Assembly (NCBI RefSeq): GCF_000327385.1
Contig: NW_008708003.1
Coordinates: forward strand, 81,288-145,287
Length of the DNA stretch: 64,000 bases
DNA from: Lottia gigantea
Taxonomy: Eukaryota; Mollusca; Gastropoda; Lottiidae
Direction of reading: 5' to 3'
Positions 1-12,232 of this stretch are shown piece by piece. Position 1 is the stretch's first letter. Each line of letters opens with the position of its first letter. The notes under the pieces were generated by a model that was not told the origin of the DNA, made no database searches, and worked only from the letters and a program-made list of their open reading frames with translations. The position numbers were made by a program, and so were the translations under genes.

Positions 1-2028
1 TACTAGGTTTTAAATCTGACTGTTTATATACGTGTTATTTAATTAGTGCTTTTTGAGTTATTTACAATCAAGCTACAAATACGAGGTTTTGATCACAATA
101 TCTGTGCCTGTACTAGCTTTCGGACGGTACCAAAAAGTCAAAATGATCAAATATGGCATATCGAGGTTTCAAGCAGTCACCCACGATATGTTGTATAATT
201 ATGTGACTGGTAAACCGACTGTAAGCGTTGAAAGGATTAAGATTTTTTTTCTAGTGTTAATATTGCATTCTATGCATTTTACATCCTCTAGTTTGGCTTT
301 CTGCTATATTTGCTTTAATCCTTTATTAGTTGGCTTTAAGTTATGTTAAATATTTAAAAGTTTAGAATGACAATCTGAAAATTTAGATGCTAAAATTATC
401 AAAAACTGGAGACCAAAATCTAAAGATAGGCCTCCACTTTCCTCATCAAAAAGTTTAACTAAAAACCATCTGCCATTTATGTGTAGAACGCCAAAACTTT
501 TCAAAAGGTTTATTTGCAGAATTCTTGAGCAACACTGGCATTTAGTCCTAGCCAGTCACTTCATCATGAAATAGACTTTATTGAAGGTCACCTTGACATT
601 CACTTTTTGGTGCAGCTAGTAATGGAATGAAATTGAGTTTTACATCCTATTTTCTGCATCTGAACACAGACAATGCCTAGAAGTGTACCATACAGAAAAG
701 TTTAAACGTTTTTCTATATCAAGGTCCAGTTTGTCATTATATATGATTTTGTGAACACACACAACAGTCCTTTTGCATATCTGACAAAGGTGAAACTGAA
801 CTGCGCAATTTCCAGGTGAATCTAAATCATAATTGAATTGGAGCTATCTTATTCTAATGGTGCACATTTGGATATAAAACCTCATCTGGAAGACTATGGA
901 TGCTATTGCAAATTAAAATTTTTCCTATCTATTTGGATGTTTTTCACCCTTTCAACCTCAGCAGCCTGTTTACGGGCCACATACTTACGCAATATATACC
1001 TGAAAAAGCGGCTATTACTAACTAGAGTCACAGAGTTTTACTCAGCGTTCGAGGAGTAAAGTCTGATCTATTGTGACCTTTATATTGCATATTATTAAAT
1101 TGCAAATTTCAGATTGTGATATGGACAGAAATGATAGTGACATAGACGGAAGTATTTGTGATATGGACAGAAATGATAGTGACATAGACGGAAATATTTG
1201 TGATATGGACAGAAATGATTTTGACATAGACGGATGTTTGTGATATGGACAGAAATTATTGTGACATAGCCGGAAATGTTCGTGATATTGACAGAATTGT
1301 TTGTGACATAGACAGAAATGTTCGTGATATGGACACAAATGTTTGTGATATGACAAATAATGTTTGCAGAGTTCTATGCATTCTATTTCCACTGATATGA
1401 TACTGATATATTGTAATCTATTTATCGTATAGCTTTTGATTTTTCTTGTTATTTTTGACTAATCAAATGACATTGATCTAAGCAGATATTATGTTGTGGA
1501 GCACCATTTCAAATTTTATAATAGTTTCCAAGTAGGCCTAGCTCTATTCAAAATGTATTGTTCATTTATTATGATCTAATATTGTATGTTTTTTGGATTT
1601 GGTTTTTCTTTTGTGATTTTGCCTGCAAATTGATCAAATTCTATAGAAAATCAAAATCTTAACCAACCTATTTGGAATTAGCTGCCATTCTCTCATGAAA
1701 TTCGAAGATATAATTTCACGGTCAAAGAATAGTTTTGGCGGGAGAGTCAAGGTCACATTATGTAACACACTGTAAGGAATAACTGTTAATAACTTTATTA
1801 TTTCTCTGGTTTTACGTCAAAGGCCTCAATGGGGACTGTGATCTTTCCAATCGTGTTAGTGCCTTAGGAAAGGAAAGGACTGCATATGTAATACCTATAT
1901 CACTTTACCACTTTGGTCATTTGGGGAATACCGACTGAGGGTTAAAAAAGTGGTGAATAATGTACCATTTCCTTTTTCTCTTCATCTTACACTGAATTTT
2001 TTCTGTATTCCTGATTGATCATACTTAC
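1..2028. other. Non-coding stretch, probably intron 1 of the GPR158-like gene
   Basis: No convincing coding exon was found. As the minus-strand exon at 2029-2987 ends in a strong splice donor, this stretch should be the start of its downstream intron. It holds a minisatellite (about 1110-1370) and one minus-oriented copy of the GGATGTAAAACTC repeat near 619-651. The short open frames here have AT-rich, low-complexity translations. Confidence 0.5.
1110..1370. repeat. Minisatellite, ~20-bp half units in a ~40-bp unit
   Basis: Alternating versions of GTGATATGGACAGAAATG and GTGACATAGACGGAAAT repeat about six times with increasing divergence to the right. The minus strand reads open only because the unit lacks stops, giving a His/Cys/Ser-rich periodic translation; no gene is inferred. 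Confidence 0.8.
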
Positions 2029-2987
2029 TTGAAGATAGGCTTATCTCTGTTTTCTTTAATTTGGTAAAAGGGTAGGGAGAAGGACACAACCCACTTTTTC
2101 AGGAGACAGTCATAAAAGGGGTTTCCCCAAAATCCATCTTCATAAGTCACAGTGATGGTCTTGTTACGGCGGAATACATAATTCTCAACCAGCCCAATAT
2201 CCCTATTGGATTGATTAGTGAATAGCATAGATTTGTCGGTATGTAATTTAACGGTGGGTTTGTCGGCGTGAACGAGGAACCAGTTAACGAAGGTATAATT
2301 ATAAGAATTCGACAGATCCGATACAACTAATGTTTCTGGTTTGTTCGCGCCTCGATAGGCGTAAGGCCAAAATTTTGAAGATTTCCTTAACGGATATTGG
2401 TTCTCGGCGAAAGCGATCCCACACCCGACCACTTTGGGATCATTTTCGACATACGATTGTGATAAGGCAAAATAAAATACGTCGTCGTAAAGAACCCGCC
2501 CTTTGTCTTTGTACAGAAATAATGTGTTCAGAGTGTTGGCTAAAAGTAGAGTTTTCTTCACCTGTTTTTCGAAAGGCTCATAAAAATAATCGTAGGAGGA
2601 AAAAGGGAAATTAAATTCATCCAAAGTGATAATTCGTTCCTTGGCGCGGCATGTCCGTTCGCCGGAATCTATGGCCTCCACAAAACGTAACAGTTCCGTT
2701 ATGACGTTTTTTTCTTGCTCCAAACTGTGTGATTCGAGAGACTGGTACCCGAAATCCGTCCTGGCAGTCCCAGATCGGGTGGCACGGACTCGAGAAGAAG
2801 AATGTTGTTGATGAGATGTATCGGCATAATATCCGTTCTCGCGTTTAAAATATTCAAATCGTGGAAACCCGTCCGTGATGGGAATCGAGGTTACGAGATC
2901 GAGTACCGGAAACATCCACAGTATGAAAGGTACCAAGGTGCCGAATCGCATCCCCATTTCTTTGAGCAAATACGCAAGAAAATACAC
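2029..2987 (-). CDS. GPR158/GPR179-like orphan class C GPCR, first coding exon (partial)
   Basis: About 319 residues on the minus strand, ending at a textbook donor (CTTCAA|GTAAGTATG, GT at 2028-2027). A hydrophobic signal peptide follows the initial Met cluster (Met 1, 11 or 13 are all possible starts). After a basic, low-complexity spacer (about residues 60-85), residues ~115-319 resemble the extracellular Cache region of GPR158/GPR179: a helix with KKTLLLANTLNTLF, a segment FALSQSYVENDPKV, LVVSDLSNSYNYTFVNWF and NPFYDCLLKKWVVSFSLPFY, matching the vertebrate pattern PPY-C...GW-VTLS..FY. In vertebrates these are orphan receptors; GPR158 binds glycine and RGS7-Gβ5. The EGF-like, seven-TM and cytoplasmic exons would lie to the left, outside the window. 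Family call is from remembered sequence; ligand unknown. Confidence 0.68.
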
Positions 2988-3600
2988 ACGGTTTGCTCCT
3001 TCTCTCTTTCATTCCACACATCCAAATAGCATCAAATTCCACTGGCAATCTTTCCCACACAGACATAAAAACCTTTTCCAAACAGCTCAAACCCTTATTA
3101 TAGATGCTTAATTTGCTCAAAGTAAACCCTAAAATCTTCTCGTAGATTTGACTTGCGAGCACCGATATTTCCTATTCACATTATTCCAATATAGTGGCGG
3201 CCATGATAGGTTTGATTCCATACGTCTCGTTCACCTATCACTTTCGCCGCCATTTTTCGCTTTGCAGACGATGGAATGAAGGTTATTTAGCAGTATTATG
3301 ATGCTTTGGAAAACCATCCACGCGGATCGAGGCATAATTTCACTCACATGTTCACAAAAATGCACCAGACGAAGTTAAAAATGGAATCCATAAGATATAA
3401 TTCACGTTGATCCGCCATAAAGACCATTTACAACATATCGCCTCGACCGCCGATATACAAGACAGCAGCATTTTACAGAGAATCGATTTTTCACGAAGGG
3501 GGTGTCGAGGTTTCTAGCTACTCACTTATCGCTAGTGTAGAATCTGGCCGCTTCATTTTACAGTCGAGAAGATCGAATAACGTTGCATTCTAAACATCAT
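2988..3600 (-). promoter_or_regulatory. 5' flank / probable promoter region of the GPR158-like gene
   Basis: The sequence upstream of the GPR158-like start is richer in CpG than its surroundings (for example GTGGCGGCCATG near 3194 and CGCCGCCATTTTTCG near 3247), as expected of a CpG-rich animal promoter. No TATA box stands out and the transcription start cannot be placed. Confidence 0.35.
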
Positions 3601-4389
3601 AACGTCGTTTTTATTTCGGGGACATTTTTTTACGTAATTTTAACGTTTATTTTTTACAGTGTGTGACAATGATATTATACAAAGAATGACTTTTTAGACG
3701 TCTTTGTTTTTATATGGCGCGTGTCCACAGCGCTAATATGATTTTAATTATATGTCGAATGTCGTAGTTCTATTCGTTCCTTTCTTGGATTACCGTCTAA
3801 TGAATGAATAGGCAATGGGAATTAGAACATTGGCTTGAATCGACTCCAATAGAAAATTATTGTTGGGTGAAAATGAGATATATTTTATCGACTGGATACC
3901 GAAACGAAAGTCAGTTAAGACTTGTCAATTATTTCTTGTTTTATAATAAATTAAAATCGTTCCTTTCAAAAGTATGTTAGACAGTAGTCAAATGAAAAAG
4001 ACAGAAATGTTAATAGTTTTTTGGGGTGGGATGTACTTTGTTAGGTGTAGTTTTTTGGGGAAGATAGCACTTATTCGCTCGCAGAAATCTCTAAGCCAAA
4101 ATTTAACGTCACAATTTTTTTGAATTCATTAAAGAGAAAAAGGTCGAGTGCCAAGACCAGACTGAAAACACTGGCGTTGGCATGAGATCGATTAAATGCG
4201 AAGAGAGAACTCTTGATATCTATGCTTATCCTGGCCACCAAACCAATATACAGGCCCATAGCTAGTTCAGGGGTGGAGTGCAAATTTTTTGAAAGGGTCC
4301 TCAACTGTAGCGACTCAAGTCATTTCTGTCATCTAAATTTTAAAGGGGGGAAGGGGTGCTATCCCATGTAGCTACGGGCCCGCTAATAT

Positions 4390-4700
4390 ATCATCTATAG
4401 TATATCCTAGCCTCTACTGTAGCTATAAATTTCCTAGCCTGCCCTACCTTTAATTTCCAAAGCTTTGCTATAGCTGTAATTATCCTAGCCCCTGCTATAG
4501 CTATAAAGATCTAAGCCTAGGACAGCCATAACTATCTACCCTCTGCAAAAGCTATCATTATCTTAGCTTTTGTTACTGCAATTATCATAGCTTTTGCTGC
4601 AGCTATGATTATCCTAAGCAATGGTACAACTATAAATATCCTAGGTTCTGCTGAGACTGCCCTTGCTTTAATTATCCTAGACTCTGCTACCTCTAAAAAT
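4390..4700. repeat. Degenerate minisatellite, ~30-bp unit
   Basis: Imperfect repeats of a unit like CTAGCCTCTGCTATAGCTAT followed by AAATATC, about ten copies, with the AGCTAT palindrome and the CCTAG core preserved. Confidence 0.6.
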
Positions 4701-6120
4701 ATCTATTTACAATGCCTAAATTTATTAAACAGCACACAAATTTTTGAAGTTTTTAATGAAATTTAGAATAACATTTAATATTTCAGGTAAAAAGAGAAAG
4801 TTATATTCATTTTCCATTTTAAAAAATAAAATTTATTTTTAATTTAACATGCCCTAGAACCATTTATTAGGAATCATTTGTCATACCCCTGACAAAATGG
4901 TCAGAAAACAAAGATATGCCCTAGAACTGCAACAGTCTGAAAACATTTGACAGAAATAATATTTTGAATCACAGAGGCATCTATAGACATTAAAGATATT
5001 TGTGCACATCTGTGTACCATTAAAACCATGCCTTTCTTGTATAGTTTCGGCCATATTTAATCAAGAATAAGGCTCAAAACATATCTGGTACACTGCTGTG
5101 GACAGTTTTAGCCCTATTTTCACCGAGACATCACTTAGACTATTCCTTCATTATGATGACTTTTCAATGGATGACATAATTTGCGTTATGAACCTTGTTT
5201 CAGTGTCTCAAAAACGAGGCACGAATAACGTCTATAATAACTAATTGAGTTTATGCTTCAAATGGTGCCTTTTGAGTGTGAACAAATATCTTTTCTAAGC
5301 TATAGATATAAAATTGAAACAAATTTAGCAGCGACATTGAACCAGTTAACTCAGGGCAAGTTTCTGGAATTCTCAATCAAAATCTGAAATGAAATGAAAT
5401 GGAGTTTTACATCAATATCGGAGGCCAGATGAGGGTCATCATGTTTTAGAATAAAATATCAGAATATAACAATAGGAAGCCTAAATGAGCATCAACTCTA
5501 ACAACTAACAAAATTTTATTTTTCTTTCAAATATTTTTGATATAAAAACTATCATGATGGTTAGACAGCAGTCTATGGAGTGTTTCTCATGATAATCTTT
5601 TTCATGAAACGAAATATTTGAAAGAAAAACAGATAAATAAACACTAATAATTAAATCATTTCTACAATTTGTACAAAAATTAGATCCTTTCATCATTACA
5701 ATTATCATTAACATTCGTAACATCGCATCATTCAAACTTCATTCACTGCTTGTGACAACCTTTTTCTATGCCTTTAAATTTGACTGTATTAAGTAGTCTG
5801 ATCTGACATGAGCTTTAGTACTAATCAGTCGAATCATATATCATATCCAAAATGTTAAACTGATTAGTATATATGGAGGCATATCTCATCAAATAATAAT
5901 AAATATATGTGATTATAAATTTCAAATTATTTCGTATCCATGTAGGAGGTCATCTTTAAGGATTGAATTTTGTCGTCACAGAGCTGAATGAATGAAGATT
6001 GAAACAACCCAACAAGAAAAACTTGGCAAAAAAACCATCAAACTTGAACAAATAGGTGTAAAAATATCATACTAATAATTATACAGTATTTATGTAGCAC
6101 GTAACAAACAAAAATCCTAT

Positions 6121-6390
6121 TTAAAGGGACAAGTGTACTATTTTGGCCAGTTGATATTTGATTTGAGTGTTGAATATATGTAGAGCAGCTTCAGAATTGC
6201 AAGAAATGACGATTCGTCATTTAAACATTCAAATACGGATAATTCTGGACACACGGATATACAACTCTAATTTCGACAGTGATGCTGTGAACACTAATAG
6301 TATTACTGATTGGCATAGCTAAAAAAAAAATATCCTATTTCTTAGACTAAGGTGCAATTGGTAACAAAATGGCACACATGTCCCTTTAAT
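6121..6390. mobile_element. MITE with TTAA ends
   Basis: Terminal inverted repeats: left TTAAAGGGACAAGTGTACTA, right (reverse complement) TTAAAGGGACATGTGTGCCA, over about 25 bases with few mismatches. TTAA lies at both outer ends, as with piggyBac-type target sites, though the terminal AGGG is not diagnostic. No open frame inside. A related single end (AAAGAGACAAGTGCGCCATT) occurs near 18898. Confidence 0.6.
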
Positions 6391-7746
6391 TGCTAGAAGG
6401 ACTAAAAAATCACTTGGAGTCAAACAGTATTTGACATTTTTTTTGATCCACCAGACATTACAATAGTAGTTGTAAAGACATAATTTAGAGCCCTGAAATT
6501 TTAAAATGTTGTGATCTCATAATGCTAATGCTAAGATAATCATCATTAATAATTATCATGTAACTGGCTTGTGTTAAATATACAATTCAAGTGATTATTG
6601 CCCAAACTACTTCAATTTAAATTGGGTTTTCGTCTTTTAATTGTGAACATACTCAATGCATAGATTTAAGATGTCCAAGCACTTAGGCATATAAACTAAA
6701 ATAAATGCACGACATTAACCGAGTTTTGGCTAAAAAATATCAATTTTTTTAAATTAAAACACTAACAGTGGGCCAATGGTGGGTTACCAGAGCAATGCTT
6801 TTCTTTTTGATTTATTTTTTTAAGAAATTGTAAATTTGGTTTGTCTGCATGTGTAACGGTTATATATGTATATCAAAACAGACATGACAGCCTTGATATC
6901 CAAAAAAAATCATATCCACCATGGAATTGGCATTGAGAATAATTGTTAATTGGCACATTTTAAAACTGAGAAATAAAGTTCCAGATCATTTTGATTCACA
7001 GAATGACGTCAGAAGAAAATTTCAAAAATATAACTTTTTAACCTTAACATACAACCGATTTCCAGCATTCTAATCTGATTGGTCTTGGATATTGAAGTCA
7101 ATTGTTTTAATTACCAATGAGGACATGGTATTTCCTAAACTCATCAATATTTTAACAATAATAAAAATATTTAACACCAGTTCTATCAACCAATCAGATT
7201 TCAGTCTTTATTATCTGAAGTCATGTTTATGTGAATAAGGCTTTAGTTAAAAGATTTAATAACAGAGCTTTTTGGTAAAATATCGTTCATGAAAACCATT
7301 TGAAAATTTCTGGTCAACTACAGTTTGATTAAACATATCAACAATGACTGATCAGAAATTTAAACTTTCAAAAGTAGATTTTTGTGTAGTGGGATTGCAG
7401 TTATTTTCTCAAAAATTCAAGCGACTTAGTTATCTGAAAGGACAATTAAGATCTATCTTAAATCTAGATTATTGAGTTCTTAAAATCTGTCTGTTGCCAG
7501 AAACATTGTAACTAAAACAATCTGACAGATTAATTACTATAGACGTAAATTATGACTTTGAATTATAATTACCAATCAAATTTCTATAACTTGTACAAAT
7601 TCGTAAGTTAAGATCAACCTGACCACACGTCCTTGGATTCTATCTCAGTAAAGATTTTTTATATAACTGCTCCCAGAAGAATGTTAACAGAGTTCAATAT
7701 TTTTGTATGTTTGTTCAAACATGACATCCCCTCAGATACAAGACTA

Positions 7747-10700
7747 CTATGTTTCTATAGATGTAACAGTATTAGATGTCAAAGCTGTATATGGTTTAAA
7801 GAATGCTGAACCTATACTGGCTTTAAACACAAACTGATTTGGTTTCACTGGACAAAAAAATGACGGTTCTTTTTCTGGAGTTTGTCTATAAAAAAAAGTT
7901 TAAAAAAATTAATATCATTGTCTGACAAATTGTGGATCCAGCAGTAAATGGATATATGAATAATTCAAGATTGATCTTTGTCAGGAGATATGGCAGATCT
8001 AGCTGGCAGAGATCTGGCGACCTTTAATAACTTATCTTTCCCTTTTTCAAGTCAATCCTGCTGTAAATGGGAAGGCCTACTGAATAACTAATTTTTGCCA
8101 TGGACATAGCTGTAAATGGGTACAAAATAACTAATTTTTTCTTATTATTTGATTGGATTGTACTCTAGTGAATACAGCCAATCTCGGCCCCAGTCAGAAA
8201 GACTTCAAAAAAATAAAGCGCATGAAATCGAGAGCTCTGAATACAAGAATCAAATTGATGACTGTGAAACAAGAAAGTGGACCATTGCAGTCAAGATGAA
8301 GACATAATACCTTGACCGTTTGTGAAGATTATTGGAATGAAACTAAAAAAAAATCAGCTATGTAACCTACACAAAATCATTGATACAAATAATATCAATA
8401 AAAAAAAAAGTTACCGAAATTCTTCAATGGCCTTGACCTTCTCACATCCATCGGGTGGCTCACGTACGAAATTATATGAATCTTTAAGTTTTGGACTGGC
8501 AAGGAATTTTTCTAAACGTGGGCTGCTTGGATAACTTGGTTCAGGAGATTCTTCAAATATTTCTAAAAAATAAATCAGATGATTCAAAGCAAATATTCTC
8601 AGTGGAAAAGTGTAATTTCTATCATGTCCACAGTAAATTATGACTGTGAGTGAAATGTGGTTTTTCCTACCAGTTTTCTGCACCATGGAGCTAATGAAGA
8701 CTATGACAACTGTAACTCTCGGTTAGAAAGTGTAACATGGCTGAATGAGAGGTTACAAATATTAATGTTACCTTTTTCAGATTTACACTCCGAGGAAAGT
8801 GAACGACTAGAGGGTTGAGAAAGATCTATAGGACCAAGGAAATTACTATTTATAGCTGGACTAATCGAGTCACATCTACTAGAGTTACTTCCCCTGATAC
8901 CATCTTCATTTTTACTGGACGGAGTCTGAGTATCAACGTTACGCATCAAACAGGTTATTCTTTGGACCTCTGGTACCGGTGCCCTGTGGCCATCTGGGAC
9001 TTCCTAAAATAACAGGTATTGAATAGAAAATAGCATGTCACAAAATTCCAAATAACTTTCATTAAATGAGGAAGACAATAAAATCTGAATTTTCCAAGTA
9101 CCCAAAGCAAAGACGTTGATCTGTCATGGGATACACAAATGCTTGCTTTTGTATCAGCGTTTATTTTACCATTCTTACTCATACATGTGGGTTTAGTTGA
9201 TCTCTCCATGGATTAAGAAAAATATAATCATAAGCTAACCCTGAAAGTTTCAATTTCATCACTATCACACTGATAATGAACTTCTTTGGACCATAATTTT
9301 TCTATTTCCTGGAAAGTCAAACATTAAAAAGCTGGATAACAAAATATGCTTTTACTAATATATCCTTTGCCATGTTTCACAAAACAAATCACGTTCAATT
9401 GAAGCACATTTCAGAAATAAAATGAAGTTTACCAGATATGACTGGTAAATATCAACATTCTAGAACTCTAGTCATGACTGGTAAATATAGCCAAATCAAC
9501 AGTCTAGAACTTTTCAAGCATGACTGGCAAATACAGCAAAATCAGCAGTCAGGAACATCCCTTATAAGAAACAAAAATTTACTCACAACACTGAGACCTT
9601 CAACACTGTTCCTCTGATAACGAGACATGGGTTGTTTCGGAATGTAGGACATCGTTGGAATTATAATAGCTTTTGATTGGTTGGCAAACACGGTGGGTGG
9701 AGCTGTGAGTGACAGGGCTGAATGGTTGCCCTGGACTGGACTCTGACGGAATTTGGTGGAATCTGAATGCTTGTCTTTTTTACGGAGTTGTTGAATTTGC
9801 TGCTTAATATATTGCTACAAAAAGTTTCATAATTTAGAAGGTTAACTTAGAACGACTTCAGCATTTTATTCATCATATAATTACTAACGCTAATTCTTCA
9901 TTTAGTTCCATCAACCAATAAGATCAAACTCAAACAAAATTGTGGTGTACAAGGATAAATTTTGTCGGGACATTGGCATTGTAGTTCAATGTCTTTCACA
10001 TTCCAAGTCGTGTCATGAAAATTCACTTTTACCATTTGAGACTATCTGGCTTGTATATTTTTTATGTCATCTGATGTTGATAACTAAAATAGATTTCAAA
10101 TTTGGCTTAATTAGCCAGATTGAAAATCTTGCTTGAAATTTTGATTGTATCTTAGTCTGCAGGCACACACTTGGTGGCACACAGGGACAAAAAATCTACA
10201 GTCAGCTGTTTTCCACTATGTCGATAATCATGTGCGGATAATGCAATTGAAAGGAAAATTAATCTGATTGGATGATAATCCTCTTGCAGATGATACATAT
10301 TAAACTGGTTTGATATTATAATCCTGTCAGCAACATAAGATTTTACTCAAGATTAAAGACAGCAACAAAAATCAGCGACCAAGACTGTTCGTGTGCCCAC
10401 ACCATAAGTCAAAATTTTGTGGGACAAGTCCCAGACCTCTTCAGAATAATTATTTATCCAATTCAGATACTGAAGTGGGTTTTTCCGCCAAGAAATAAAC
10501 ATCAACAAATAACAGTTGACTTACATCCTTTTTCTGCTGATCTCCCTTACCCAGGGATGAAGAACGCTTATGACCTTGACCTTTAGGTTTGAGGTGATCT
10601 GACGGAGCATCCAGTTCTTCGGTAGTCTGAAAGAAAAAGCATGTCTAAATATCAAAAGGATAACATTTATGGTTCTCATAGATTCGTTTTTAACATATCT

Positions 10701-12232
10701 TTAGAAATCCTCCTAAGGACAACTAATTTTGGCCAAATTTTCAATATGAGGCTGAGGAATAAACACTGGTCAGACAATAGCAAGGCCCATATCAAGGTTA
10801 ACAATTACAGTATTACATTCTTTTAATCTATGATTAAGCCCCATTTACACCTAGCTTTAATAACACTTAAAAACATTCTTGAAGGTGTAGAGCCTATAAC
10901 ACTTTTACATTTTTTACAGTTATTTTAACACCCAACTGTTAATAATCCAAGAATGCGAAGTGAGAGATAGTTTCAAAATAAAAGAAATAATCTTTTTTCA
11001 CATTGATAACTAATCTACAGGTTTTTGTTTAGGTTATCTACTAAAAGGAGTACCAGTAATCCTTATTTGAATAGCATTTCTTTTAATATTTCAAAAATAA
11101 GCTATTATGTGTCCAAATATAGAGCTGGTTAATCCAAATTAGCCTTAATTTCTTGAAAAAATCATTGTTGCCAATTTACAACCAGAGAGATTGCTTTTCA
11201 GTAGGTACCGATACCTATTATTACATTTCTGAGTGTCAGTAAGCTTCTATTAAACTCAGCAAGCTTCTAAGAAGGACTACTTCTAATACTTAGACAACAC
11301 AAATTTATCATTTTCTTCCACCATGATAGAATCTTTCTCATATCGTATGTAATAGAATACAAACCTGAGTGGACTTGTCTAACATAAATACTCCACTGGT
11401 CTGGTAATGATGGTACATATTTACATTCGATTCCTTTGGCCATTGTCCCGTTAAATATGGCCCTAATGTATCCAGAGAGTTGGTTCTTTTTAAAGGCTGG
11501 ATTGGGCTCTGTCGAATCTTTGATTTATCTGCAATGCACAATATAGTGAGTAAATTAAATGATACGCCTAAAGGCTCTCACTAACTGATTTTATAGATAA
11601 GCAGTGACCAGCAATGCTGGTTTGACTGCACACATTTTATTTTTGGCTAAATTGACATCTGTAATTTATATTATTTATAGTGTGACAAAAAATACCACAC
11701 TGGTCATAGCCTCCAAATAGCAATGTTACTGCAGCATCAAAGCATACCAGTACCCTTCAAAAAGATTTAGATTATCCTATTCAATCAGATGACTAAAAAC
11801 ACAAGTCTGACTTTGGCTACTCAATTGCACAATTCTTAATATTATCAAATCACATTCTCATCATATCTCAAGAGAACCCATGCCCATTCTGTGTATACCC
11901 GGGCTACCCTCGGATTGGCAAATTACCTTTGTAACTTGGAGAGCAAGGGCTCCTTCTTTCCGGTGATGCTCTCACATCAGGAGATTTCCTCGACCAGGGC
12001 TTCTGTGTACCAACATTAGCTGTAGGAGAACCACACATCAAGCCTCTAATCGGACTGCCATGTTTCATAGAGAAGGCTTTCACAGCTTTAATGGGTCCAG
12101 TTTTTGTGTGAGAAGGGGACGCATTTCGCCGAACTCGTTGTGACGGCTGTCCTGACATTTCATTTGTTTCTCTCCCTCTTATAACAGAAAAATTCTTCCC
12201 TTTTGTTGTCTGTGGTTTCAGTCGAAAATTAT
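7747..12232 (-). CDS. FAM117/GLCCI1-family protein (5' end incomplete)
   Basis: Eight minus-strand exons join in one frame with GT-AG borders: 12232-11927, 11528-11365, 10626-10525, 9814-9587, 9308-9240, 9003-8772, 8562-8415 and 7885-7747 (TAG stop). Phases match at every junction. Family signatures: VRRNASPSHTKTGPIKAVKA in the first exon; RTNSLDTLGPYLTGQWP and DKSTQ in the second, matching the SSLDTI-GPYL-GQWP motif of GLCCI1/FAM117; APVPEVQRITCLMRNVDTQ; SYNFVREPPDGCEKVKAIEE, matching the vertebrate REPPEGCE motif; and a last exon with FFCPVKPNQFVFKASIGSAF, a diverged form of the vertebrate CPDKN...GSAFCPV end. About 450 residues are visible, Ser/Pro/basic-rich with no transmembrane segment. 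Vertebrate GLCCI1 is glucocorticoid-induced and FAM117 proteins are poorly characterised, so no function is claimed. The first coding exon, which must end in phase 1, was not found. Confidence 0.82.

Larger units (their letters stand above)
3600..7746. other. Intergenic stretch between the GPR158-like and FAM117-like genes
   Basis: No coding exon was recognised. It contains a degenerate minisatellite (about 4390-4700), a TTAA-flanked MITE (6121-6390) and a copy of the GGATGTAAAACTC repeat (5386-5413, minus) that ends in a perfect-looking CATTTCATTTCAG acceptor. The 3'UTR of the FAM117-like gene should occupy part of the right end. Confidence 0.5.

Noticed and set aside
1042-1392. Minus-strand His/Cys-rich open frame of 116 codons
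   Set aside because: It is a translated minisatellite with no start context, splice signal or family match.
5340-5413. Possible extra FAM117-like exon after the perfect CATTTCATTTCAG acceptor (minus strand)
   Set aside because: Joined in phase with the preceding exon it meets a stop after two codons, and the true terminal exon at 7885-7747 fits in phase and motif.
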